Source: JBGQBN01 sp041494805
GTDB lineage: Bacteria; Acidobacteriota; Terriglobia; Terriglobales; Acidobacteriaceae
Reading direction: 5' to 3'
Assembly (NCBI GenBank): GCA_041494805.1
Contig: JBGQBN010000082.1
Location: 1-12,217, forward strand
DNA: 12,217 nucleotides
Shown here piece by piece: positions 5,471-11,418 of this stretch. Numbering within the stretch: position 1 is the first letter of the stretch; every line of letters starts with the position of its first letter. A model generated the notes under the pieces. It made no database searches, had not been told where the DNA came from, and worked only from the letters and a program-made list of their open reading frames with translations. The position numbers were made by a program, and so were the translations under genes.

Positions 5471-6379
5471 TCAGAAGAGCCGGGTCACGCCTTCTTCCAG
5501 TACGACTACCCGATCCTCAATCCCCGCAGCTTTCGCCGCTTGCTCCAGAAGCTGCAGCGGCTCCTCCATGGGCTCGTGCGACAGGCGGAAAGTTCCGTAG
5601 TGCATGGGCACCATCCAGCGCGAGTTCAAGTCCAGGAAAGCGCGGGTGGCGTCGGCGGGACTGGCATGTACGTTGCGGAAAGAGGGCGGGTCGTAAGCCC
5701 CGATCGGCAGCAGTGCCAGCTCTGGCGCCAGCCGCTCGCCGATTTCGCGGAACCCGGAAAAGTAGGCGGTATCGCCGGCATGATAAAGCGAATGCCGGCT
5801 GTCACGCAGCACGTAGCCGCCGTATCCGCGGTGGGAGTCTCGGAGGACCCTTGCGCCCCAGTGCCGCGAGGGCACGTGCGTGATCGTCAGCCCACGGTGA
5901 AGGCAACTGTTCCACCAGTCGAGTTCCACCACGTCGTCAAAACCAAGATCGGAGACCAGGTCGAAAAGGTGGTGCGGCACAATCACGATGGGCGCTCTCC
6001 CGCGCCGGCGGCGGGTCTGCCGGACTGTCTGCCGGACGATCGCCCGCAGCGATGGCCGGTGCAGGTGGTCGAAGTGGGCGTGGGTGACCAACACCACATC
6101 GATGGGCGGAAGGTCTCGCATCTGCACTCCGGGCTGGCGCAACCGCTTCAACACGAACAGCCAGCGGGCGAAGTTGGGATCGATGATGACGTTCTGCCCG
6201 CCCATCTGGACGAAGAAACTGGCATGCCCGATGAAAGTCACGCCCAGTTCGCTGCTCGAAACCAGTTTCGGCTTGTGGGTCTGGCCGGTGCGAGGAGTGG
6301 CGGCGGAGTGACGCACCAGGTGTCCAAACTGCCGGGCGCGCTTGCTTAGCACGGAGTTTTTGAGACTGGTCTTTAGCAT
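5471..6379 (-). CDS. Metallo-beta-lactamase-fold hydrolase, NAPE-PLD/RomA-like
   Basis: The 302-residue protein carries the di-metal signature HAHFDH (H100, H102, D104, H105), SRHWGAR (H173), AGDTAYF (D203) and PMHYGTF (H260). LLPIGAYDP (223-231) and NVHASPADA (236-244) are also visible. The combination HWGAR / GDT / LPIGAY / MHYGTF is that of the N-acylphosphatidylethanolamine phospholipase D and RomA branch, so a phospholipid-like phosphodiester is a plausible substrate, though many bacterial members are uncharacterised. About 40 basic residues precede the domain, without a signal peptide. CATAAT 22 bases upstream of the ATG on the minus strand may be the -10. The gene diverges from the reductase and converges on the kinase. 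Confidence 0.87.
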   Translation of the reverse strand: MLKTSLKNSVLSKRARQFGHLVRHSAATPRTGQTHKPKLVSSSELGVTFIGHASFFVQMGGQNVIIDPNFARWLFVLKRLRQPGVQMRDLPPIDVVLVTHAHFDHLHRPSLRAIVRQTVRQTRRRRGRAPIVIVPHHLFDLVSDLGFDDVVELDWWNSCLHRGLTITHVPSRHWGARVLRDSHRGYGGYVLRDSRHSLYHAGDTAYFSGFREIGERLAPELALLPIGAYDPPSFRNVHASPADATRAFLDLNSRWMVPMHYGTFRLSHEPMEEPLQLLEQAAKAAGIEDRVVVLEEGVTRLF

Positions 6380-6516
6380 CTGGTTGGTTCTGACTCTGCA
6401 ATTATGACACTTTGCCGGCTGCGGCCACAGACTATCTAGTGGTTCTTCGCCCTGGCAGTAGCGCTCCAGACGCTTTGAGTCTTCTCCTTAACCGCAAAAC
6501 AATATTCCACGATTGC

Positions 6517-6546
6517 TTGACCACCATCCTCGCGGTCAGTTCTAAT
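6517..6546 (+). promoter_or_regulatory. Sigma70-like promoter of the reductase gene
   Basis: TTGACC (6517-6522) and TCTAAT (6541-6546) each match consensus at five of six positions, with an 18-bp spacer. The expected transcript start is near 6553, giving a leader of about 48 bases that includes AGGAG at 6587-6591, 9 bases before the ATG. Unlike several other genes here, this one has a conventional leader. Confidence 0.5.
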
Positions 6547-6600
6547 CCTTGCTGGTCTTCGATCACAGCCACGAAGACAACTCCACAGGAGAACATTCGG

Positions 6601-7482
6601 ATGCGTGTTGCTTTCTTGGGTCTAGGAATCATGGGACGGTCGATGGCGGCCAATCTGGTCAGGGCTGGTCATGAGGTGACGGTGTGGAACCGCACTCCGG
6701 GCGCGGAGGTGCAGGGGGCACGCAGCGCGTCGTCTCCGGCTGAAGCCGCGCGCGGCGCCGAAGTGGTGTGGATGTGCGTATCGGACACCAAAGCGGTGGA
6801 GAGCCTGTTGTTCGGGCCGCAGGGGGTGGAGGAGTCGTTGGCTGAGGGCATGATTATCGTGGACTCCAGCACCATCTCGCCGTCGGCAACGCGGCAGTTT
6901 GCCGAGCGGGTGCGCGCCCGGGGTGTGCAGTACGTGGATGCGCCCGTGACCGGATCCAAGGTTGGAGCCGAAAATGGAACGCTGATCTTCATTGTGGGCG
7001 GAGATGAGGCCGTCATTGAAAACCTGAAGCCGTTGCTTGCTGCCATGGGCAAATCGTTTTTCCGCATGGGAGACACCAGCAAGGGCCAGGCTGCCAAGCT
7101 GGTCATGAACCTGCAAATTGCGTTGATCTATGAGGGTTTCGCCGAAGCGCTGACCCTGGCCGCGAAACTTGGCGTAAGCGCTGAGACTCTGCTGCCGCTG
7201 ATTCAGGCGTCCATGGTGCGCTCCGGGGTGGTGGACTACAAGGCGCCCTTTGTCCTGAAACACGACTTTTCGCCCAATTTTCCGCTCCGGCTGATGCATA
7301 AGGACATCCGGCTGACACTGGAAGCCGCCAAAGAAGTACGCGTTAAGTTGCCGGCGCTCGAAACTGTGGAAGAGATCTATGAAGTGGCCAGCGAAGACGG
7401 ATTCGGGGACCTCGATTACGCCGCTACGCTCGCGCTGCTGGAAAAATGGGCGGGAGTGGAAGTGAAAGGCGTGTCCGCCTGA
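6601..7482 (+). CDS. NAD(P)-dependent beta-hydroxyacid dehydrogenase (GLYR/GarR/HIBADH-like)
   Basis: The 293-residue protein is of the 3-hydroxyisobutyrate dehydrogenase family. The Rossmann motif GLGIMG (7-12) is followed by VWNRT (28-32), whose N-R pair suggests NADP(H) preference. The substrate signature is DAPVTGSKVGAENGTL (113-128), the catalytic lysine lies in GQAAKLVMN (K166), and a conserved KD pair is at 234-235. SGSK-like wording and the GDLDYAA end resemble glyoxylate/succinic-semialdehyde reductases; tartronate-semialdehyde reductase is also possible. ATG 6601 is chosen because the protein starts with the Rossmann strand and has AGGAG at the right distance; the open frame back to 6412 has no domain. 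The glycerate kinase nearby makes a glyoxylate-glycerate role plausible. Confidence 0.9.
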   Translation: MRVAFLGLGIMGRSMAANLVRAGHEVTVWNRTPGAEVQGARSASSPAEAARGAEVVWMCVSDTKAVESLLFGPQGVEESLAEGMIIVDSSTISPSATRQFAERVRARGVQYVDAPVTGSKVGAENGTLIFIVGGDEAVIENLKPLLAAMGKSFFRMGDTSKGQAAKLVMNLQIALIYEGFAEALTLAAKLGVSAETLLPLIQASMVRSGVVDYKAPFVLKHDFSPNFPLRLMHKDIRLTLEAAKEVRVKLPALETVEEIYEVASEDGFGDLDYAATLALLEKWAGVEVKGVSA

Positions 7483-7483
7483 A

Positions 7484-7529
7484 GGCCAGCCCTGCACGGT
7501 GGCACGATTCATGCCCGGTTTAGCTGGCC
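7484..7529 (+). terminator. Possible terminator hairpin after the reductase
   Basis: Two bases after the stop codon, GGCCAGC (7484-7490) pairs perfectly with GCTGGCC (7523-7529). An inner GGCA/TGCC stem can form within the 32-base loop. There is no T-tract, so it is not a standard intrinsic terminator and may only be a stabilising 3' structure. Confidence 0.35.
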
Positions 7530-7571
7530 GGTGTCGATAGGCTGGTACTTTCGTAACGCCCACAAACACCG

Positions 7572-7591
7572 CTATTACAGAACTATTACAG
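7572..7591. promoter_or_regulatory. 11-bp-spaced direct repeat, candidate regulator box
   Basis: CTATTACAG occurs at 7572-7580 and again, identical, at 7583-7591, a phase of exactly 11 bp, or one helical turn. PhoB/OmpR-class regulators bind tandem half-sites with this phase, often overlapping a weak -35. The second copy overlaps the -35-like TTACAG of the desaturase promoter. An OmpR-class regulator is encoded about 2 kb downstream. The link to that regulator is inferred. Confidence 0.5.
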
Positions 7592-7615
7592 TCAGTTCCA
7601 TCTGTCCCTGATAAC
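7586..7615 (+). promoter_or_regulatory. Promoter of the desaturase gene
   Basis: TTACAG (7586-7591) and GATAAC (7610-7615) with an 18-bp spacer form a weak sigma70-like pair. A weak -35 covered by a direct repeat is what one expects of an activator-dependent promoter. GGGGA at 7644-7648, 9 bases before the ATG, serves as ribosome binding site. Confidence 0.4.
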
Positions 7616-7657
7616 TTAGCCGCAGGATATCAACCACGAGTACGGGGACACTTCGCG

Positions 7658-8569
7658 ATGGAACTCGAAGCTCTGAACCGCAAGGCCGCCGCCGATAACG
7701 AACTCAACTGGGTCACCGCCAGCTTCATGGCGCTGTTTCATCTGGGCGCGATTGCGGCGTTGTTTTTCTTTACCTGGAAAGCTTTGTTGGTTGCGATGTT
7801 CCTGTGGTGGGTTTCGGGAAGCCTGGGCATCGGGATGGGCTATCACCGGCTGCTCACCCATCGTGGATATAGAACGCCCAAGTGGGTGGAGTATTTCCTG
7901 ACCGTTTGTGCGACTCTTACCCTCGAAGGCGGGCCGATCTTCTGGGTGGCCACGCACCGCATTCATCACCAATTTTCTGACCAGGACGGCGACCCACACT
8001 CGCCGGTGGACGGTAAGTGGTGGGCGCACATGGGGTGGATCCTGACCGGCAAGTCCATGCATCACGACACCACCACCCTGGCTCGTTACGTTCCTGACCT
8101 CGCCAAAGACAAGTTCCACGTTTGGATTACCAAGTACCACTACGTTCCCATCATCGCGCTGGGTGTGATTCTGCTGGCCATCGGCGGACTGCCCTTCCTG
8201 ATGTGGGGGATCTTCATGCGGACCGTGGTCGGCCTGCACTCGACCTGGCTGGTAAACTCGGCGACACATAGCTGGGGCTCGCGCCGCTTTGTCACCCACG
8301 ACCTCTCGACCAATAGCTGGTGGGTGGCGGTGCTGACTTTCGGCGAGGGCTGGCACAACAACCATCATGCCCATCCGGTCTCTGCCCGGCATGGTCTGAG
8401 ATGGTACGAAGTGGATATGAACTGGTACGGCATCTGGACACTCAAAAAGCTGGGGCTGGCGCGTCATGTTTATCGGGTGAAGTTGGACGAACTGCAGCAA
8501 CGCGGACAACAGAACATGCCAGCCGCCGCGGAACCGGACATGGCCTCTGCCTATAGTGCCGGTGACTAG
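7658..8569 (+). CDS. Membrane fatty acyl desaturase (acyl-CoA delta-9 type)
   Basis: The 303-residue di-iron membrane desaturase introduces a double bond into acyl chains, probably acyl-CoA or acyl-lipid at delta-9, which raises membrane fluidity. All three histidine boxes are present: HRLLTH (63-68), HRIHH (100-104) and HNNHH (233-237, in GEGWHNNHHAHP). The extra metal ligand pair NSATH (N200, H204) is also there. Hydrophobic segments near 22-40, 43-60, 160-178 and 180-198 give the usual four-helix layout. The length fits the short bacterial acyl-CoA desaturases without a cytochrome b5 domain. A 34-residue polar tail follows the last conserved part. It is followed by the two-component pair and carries a repeated 11-bp-phased site in its promoter. 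Confidence 0.95.
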   Translation: MELEALNRKAAADNELNWVTASFMALFHLGAIAALFFFTWKALLVAMFLWWVSGSLGIGMGYHRLLTHRGYRTPKWVEYFLTVCATLTLEGGPIFWVATHRIHHQFSDQDGDPHSPVDGKWWAHMGWILTGKSMHHDTTTLARYVPDLAKDKFHVWITKYHYVPIIALGVILLAIGGLPFLMWGIFMRTVVGLHSTWLVNSATHSWGSRRFVTHDLSTNSWWVAVLTFGEGWHNNHHAHPVSARHGLRWYEVDMNWYGIWTLKKLGLARHVYRVKLDELQQRGQQNMPAAAEPDMASAYSAGD

Positions 8570-8635
8570 GCCTCCGGAACTCCAAAATACCTGGCGGCAC
8601 GTGCGAACGAGTCTTGCAGTCTCTGCATCCGCCTT

Positions 8636-8782
8636 CTAACCCCACAGCCAACCCAAAAGAAAGATAATCCCGTACTCCAGAACATTGCCTACGTTGTGAC
8701 CCACAATGGCGGCCACAACGCTGCCTGATTTGTCAGACCAGTACGCCTGGAAAACTCCAAAGGAGGTCCGCGGACAAGCTTT
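8636..8782 (-). pseudogene. 3' remnant of a CPBP-type intramembrane protease gene
   Basis: On the minus strand, a reading frame ending at the TAG 8638-8636 encodes about 43 residues that look like real membrane-protein sequence. They read TSFGVFQAYW, then SDKSGSVVAAIVGHNVGN, then a hydrophobic VLEYGIIFLLGWLWG end. This resembles the C-terminal third of CPBP (CAAX-type, Abi) proteases, whose last motif is H-x3-N in a helix after (S/T)GS; GHNVGN fits it. There is no start codon or upstream domain: the frame runs into the histidine kinase gene on the other strand, where it is only a shadow. It is therefore best read as a decayed or cut-off gene end. Confidence is moderate because the fragment is short. 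Confidence 0.5.
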
Positions 8783-8819
8783 GACAACCGAAGCTGTCGC
8801 GCTGGGGAACTGTAGGAAG

Positions 8820-8831
8820 TAAAATCCTCCT
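8820..8831 (+). promoter_or_regulatory. -10 box of the histidine kinase operon, leaderless type
   Basis: TAAAAT (8820-8825) ends 6 bases before the ATG at 8832, close enough that the message would begin at the start codon. No Shine-Dalgarno sequence is in place; the bases before ATG read CCTCCT, the complement of one. A TTGACA at 8781-8786 is 33 bp away, too far to be its -35. Confidence 0.45.
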
Positions 8832-9752
8832 ATGCGCATCACCAGCCGCCGCAAAGCGACCATCACCTTTCTCGTCTTGGGTGTAGGCCTGGCCGGTGTG
8901 GCCGTGGCGGTGGGCAGCGGCTGGATCATCTTGAACTGGCGGGAGGGCATCAAGGTATTCCTGGGCGTGATATTTTTTGGCGCCATCGCCGCTGGAATCA
9001 TTTTGAACACCATTTTCCTGGTGCGCGAGATCGGGCGCAACGAGCAGCACGACAGCTTCATCAACGCCGTTACCCACGAACTGAAGACGCCGATCGCGTC
9101 CCTGCGGCTTTATCTCCAGACTCTGCAGAGCCGCGAAGTCGATGACGCGCAGCGACGCGAGTTTTACCGCCTCATGCTGGACGATGCCAATCGTCTGCTG
9201 GGCACGGTGGAGCAGGTTCTCAAGGCGGGGCAAGCTGGACACAAGAAGGCGGGCCGGCGTGAGCAGGTGGATTTTGGCGGGCTGGTCGAGGAGTGCGTGG
9301 AGATGGCCCGCACCAGCCATCATCTGCAACCCCAGGCCCTGCGCTGCGAGCAGGTGATGAACCGAGGAGCCGGGGCGAGCGTGATCGGCGATTCCGAGGA
9401 GTTGCGCACCGCGGTTTCCAATCTACTGGATAATGCCATCAAGTATTCCGGAAGCCACGTGGATGTTTCCGTACGAGTCGAAACCCCAGACCAGAAGCGC
9501 GTAATGTTGAGCGTGCGCGACTGTGGCGTCGGCATTCCCGCGGAAGAGCTGAAACGAATCTTCAAGCGCTTCTATCGGGTTCCCCACCGCTCGCTCGCCA
9601 ACGTAAAAGGCACCGGCCTGGGATTGTTCATCGTGCGCGCGGTTGCGCAAAAGCACGGCGGACGCGTCTTTGCCGAGAGCCAGGGGGAAGGCCAGGGTAC
9701 GACGGTGGTCCTCGAACTGCCACGCTACATTCATCGAGAGAGCCTGGCATGA
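8832..9752 (+). CDS. Sensor histidine kinase with two membrane helices and no extracytoplasmic domain
   Basis: The 306-residue protein has membrane segments at about 10-35 and 41-64, joined by a loop of only about five residues (WREGI). It then has a HisKA dimerisation domain with the phospho-acceptor H82 in AVTHELKTPI, and a HATPase_c domain: N box NLLDNAIKYS (197-206), G1 DCGVGIP (230-236), F box IFKRFYR (243-249), G2 GTGLGL (260-265). All catalytic boxes are intact. With practically no periplasmic loop it belongs to the intramembrane-sensing kinases, known to respond to membrane or cell-envelope state. It overlaps the response regulator gene by 4 bp (ATGA), so the two are translationally coupled. 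The desaturase upstream suggests lipid state as the signal (inference). Confidence 0.93.
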   Translation: MRITSRRKATITFLVLGVGLAGVAVAVGSGWIILNWREGIKVFLGVIFFGAIAAGIILNTIFLVREIGRNEQHDSFINAVTHELKTPIASLRLYLQTLQSREVDDAQRREFYRLMLDDANRLLGTVEQVLKAGQAGHKKAGRREQVDFGGLVEECVEMARTSHHLQPQALRCEQVMNRGAGASVIGDSEELRTAVSNLLDNAIKYSGSHVDVSVRVETPDQKRVMLSVRDCGVGIPAEELKRIFKRFYRVPHRSLANVKGTGLGLFIVRAVAQKHGGRVFAESQGEGQGTTVVLELPRYIHRESLA

Positions 9753-10579
9753 GCCGCGTGCTGATCGTCGAAGACGAAGCTCATCTGGCGCAGGGCTTGC
9801 GTTTCAACCTGGAGGCCGAAGGACACTCGGTGAAGGTCGTCGGGGACGGCGAAAGCGCGCTCGGGCTGCTCTTGGGGAAAGGAGAAAAGGGCAAACCAGA
9901 AAACGGCAAAGAAAAAAACGGGAAACGAGAAAACGGCAAACGAGATAACGGCAAACGGGAGGATTTCGATGCCGTAGTGCTCGACGTCATGCTGCCCAGC
10001 ATGGATGGTTTTGCCGTGGCTGCCGCACTGCGAGCGGCCAAGAACTTTGTCCCGGTGCTCATGCTGACGGCGCGTGGCCGGCCCGAGGATGTGCTCAAGG
10101 GATTCGCCTCGGGAGCGGACGACTATCTTCCCAAGCCTTTTGAACTCCCCATTCTGCTGGCCCGTTTGCAGGGGCTGCTGCGGCGGCGCGAATGGTTGCG
10201 GGAAAGTCAGGCAGCGGCGGGGACCTCCACCGAGCAGGCGCGCAAGTCGGGGAGCGCTGCCTACGATGTATTCTCGTTCCACGGGCGGACCATTGACTTC
10301 GGGAAGCTGGAGCTGCAGGTAAATGGGAATACCATCCACCTCACGCTGATGGAAGCCGAGTTACTGCGCCATCTGATCCGGAGCGATGGGAAGGTCGTCT
10401 CCCGCAAGTCCATTCTGGAAGAAGTGTGGGGACTGAAGGAAGACACCGACACCCGCGCCATCGATAATTTCATCGTCCGGCTGCGGCGTTATATCGAGGA
10501 CGATCCGGCCAAGCCGAGCCATCTGCTTACCGTGCGCGGAGTCGGGTACCGGTTTGTGGCGGAGCCGGGGAAAAGCTAG
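9749..10579 (+). CDS. OmpR/PhoB-class response regulator with a pentapeptide-repeat insertion in the receiver
   Basis: The 276-residue regulator has a receiver domain (1-142) and a winged-helix DNA-binding domain (about 178-271, ending in VRGVGYRFV). Receiver residues are intact: acidic pair E8/D9, phospho-acceptor D79 in VVLDVMLP, T107 in LMLTARG, K129 in YLPKP. D79 is about 26 positions later than in PhoB or OmpR. The cause is residues 43-72, six tandem pentapeptides (GKGEK, GKPEN, GKEKN, GKREN, GKRDN, GKRED) placed between helix 2 and strand 3. This exposed loop could hold a disordered, highly charged insert without breaking the fold. A low-complexity linker (about 150-176) joins the domains. 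It is probably phosphorylated by the kinase just upstream. Confidence 0.93.
   Translation: MSRVLIVEDEAHLAQGLRFNLEAEGHSVKVVGDGESALGLLLGKGEKGKPENGKEKNGKRENGKRDNGKREDFDAVVLDVMLPSMDGFAVAAALRAAKNFVPVLMLTARGRPEDVLKGFASGADDYLPKPFELPILLARLQGLLRRREWLRESQAAAGTSTEQARKSGSAAYDVFSFHGRTIDFGKLELQVNGNTIHLTLMEAELLRHLIRSDGKVVSRKSILEEVWGLKEDTDTRAIDNFIVRLRRYIEDDPAKPSHLLTVRGVGYRFVAEPGKS
9875..9964 (+). repeat. 15-bp in-frame tandem repeat inside the response regulator gene
   Basis: Six units of 15 bp follow one another, with a consensus close to GSAAACGAGAAAACG. Units 2-5 differ at only a few positions; the first and last are more diverged. The period is five codons, so the frame is kept at any copy number. The AAAC/GAAA-rich text contrasts sharply with the GC-rich gene around it. 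Copy-number change by slippage would add or remove whole pentapeptides. Confidence 0.9.
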
Positions 10580-10608
10580 AGCGTTTTTCTCCTGAGCTCG
10601 TCCCCGGC
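10564..10608. terminator. Hairpin between convergent genes
   Basis: GCCGGGGA (10564-10571) pairs perfectly with TCCCCGGC (10601-10608). After a 2x2 internal loop, AGCT (10574-10577) pairs with AGCT (10595-10598), leaving a 17-base loop with TTTTT. The left arm overlaps the end of the response regulator gene. Neither side is followed by a T-tract, so factor-independent termination is doubtful. Its place between two convergent genes makes a 3'-end role reasonable. Confidence 0.35.
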
Positions 10609-10648
10609 AGACGCCGCTACGCCGGCAGTATCAAGGCGGACCCTGCCG

Positions 10649-10966
10649 TTAGCGCCAGTGACCTTCCACCCAGTACCAACCACGGCGATCATGTTTCCAA
10701 TGTCCGGGGACCCAGGCATGCCGGCGCGTGGGTCGCAGCTCCCAGCGCCCCGGAGTCCAGACGTAAACGGAACCATTCCACATGTGATAGCCCGGTATCC
10801 ACACGTACGCGGGACCGGGCGCCACCGCGATTGTTTCCCGCACCGGTGGCGGCGGTGGCGACGGGACGTACACTGCTACCCGTCCACGAGGGGCACAAGC
10901 TGAGGTTGTCATGATCAGGCCGAAGACTAAAGTGGCAAACAAGCTGGCAGTTTTGGGATTCGACAT
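10649..10966 (-). CDS. WxPGxW-repeat lipoprotein-like exported protein
   Basis: The 105-residue protein starts with a signal sequence (hydrophobic about 7-20) ending in TTSAC, with C24 as possible lipidation site; the -3 residue is Thr, so the lipobox is imperfect. A proline run (SPPPPPV, 36-42) leads to four aromatic repeats of the W-x-x-G-x-W kind: W56 (WIPGYHMW), W70 (WTPGRW), W85 (WVPGHW) and W99 (WVEGHW). This matches the YXWGXW/WXXGXW-repeat exported proteins of Gram-negative bacteria, whose function is unknown. ATG 10966 is chosen over 11041 because of the signal peptide and the strong AAGGAG 8 bases upstream. No promoter was recognised. It converges on the response regulator gene. Confidence 0.82.
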   Translation of the reverse strand: MSNPKTASLFATLVFGLIMTTSACAPRGRVAVYVPSPPPPPVRETIAVAPGPAYVWIPGYHMWNGSVYVWTPGRWELRPTRRHAWVPGHWKHDRRGWYWVEGHWR

Positions 10967-11418
10967 GTATTGCTCTCCTTGATCGGTTATTTTGATAAAC
11001 CTGATGAGACGAAACCACGGGGCCCAGAACTCTACTGTCACTTCTTGTCATTCTTCACTTCGTCCTGCATTTCCTGCAGGTGAGCCTGCTGGCTGGATTC
11101 CGCCATCTCTCGCATGAAGGCGCTGCCGTATCCGGCGGAGTCACTCCGCCCAGCAGGGTGTGTTGAAAGGATACATCTTGCCTTCCAACGTGGATGGCAT
11201 AAGCAAACCAAGTGCCAGACACTTTGGCCGCTTGTCTTGCTACAACATACGTTGCCAATGACGCTCAAAACCTACTCGAACAATGTAAATTTCACGCAGA
11301 GAAACAATTGAGAAAGAAGCAGCGGTTGAAGCAGTTGCGCAGGTAAATTTCAACTGAGTCGCGCGGTTATTTTTCTGAGGGGAGGATTTCTGCAGATTCC
11401 AAGGCGCGCGAATATCCT
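10967..11418. other. 450-bp stretch without a convincing gene
   Basis: This gap separates the lipoprotein gene from the unknown gene at 11419. It holds a perfect 17-bp odd palindrome, GGCGGAGTCACTCCGCC (11134-11150), a 10-bp direct repeat GTAAATTTCA at 11285-11294 and 11343-11352, and a few short frames with gene-like ends. On the minus strand, MREMAESSQQ and onward ends at 11038 after 25 codons. On the plus strand, a GTG at 11212 opens 44 codons with a basic helical tail (HAEKQLRKKQRLKQLRR) ending at 11346. None has a ribosome binding site or recognised domain. It may contain decayed gene pieces or an untranslated element. Confidence 0.4.
11134..11150. repeat. 17-bp odd palindrome
   Basis: GGCGGAGT-C-ACTCCGCC has perfect 8-bp arms around one central base. 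It could be a protein-binding dyad or part of a folded repeat. There is no T-tract on either side and no second copy in this window. Confidence 0.6.

Noticed and set aside
6009..6050. Tandem CTGCCGGAC repeat within the metallohydrolase gene
   Set aside because: It is a two-copy, 12-bp near-duplication encoding VRQTVRQT in an arginine-rich helix, with no sign of expansion.
6412..6600. Upstream extension of the reductase frame
   Set aside because: The Rossmann motif starts at ATG 6601, which has a good AGGAG site, and a promoter-like pair lies inside the extension.
7616..8509. Long minus-strand frame opposite the desaturase
   Set aside because: It is a GC-driven shadow: the plus strand encodes a complete desaturase with all histidine boxes.
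8781..8786. Perfect TTGACA upstream of the kinase gene
   Set aside because: No -10-like hexamer lies 15-19 bp downstream, and it is 33 bp from the TAAAAT box, so it is not a workable -35 for it.
9731..10339. Minus-strand frame with phenylalanine-rich repeats opposite the response regulator
   Set aside because: It is the antisense reading of the 15-bp repeat and of the regulator's conserved domains, with no start signals.
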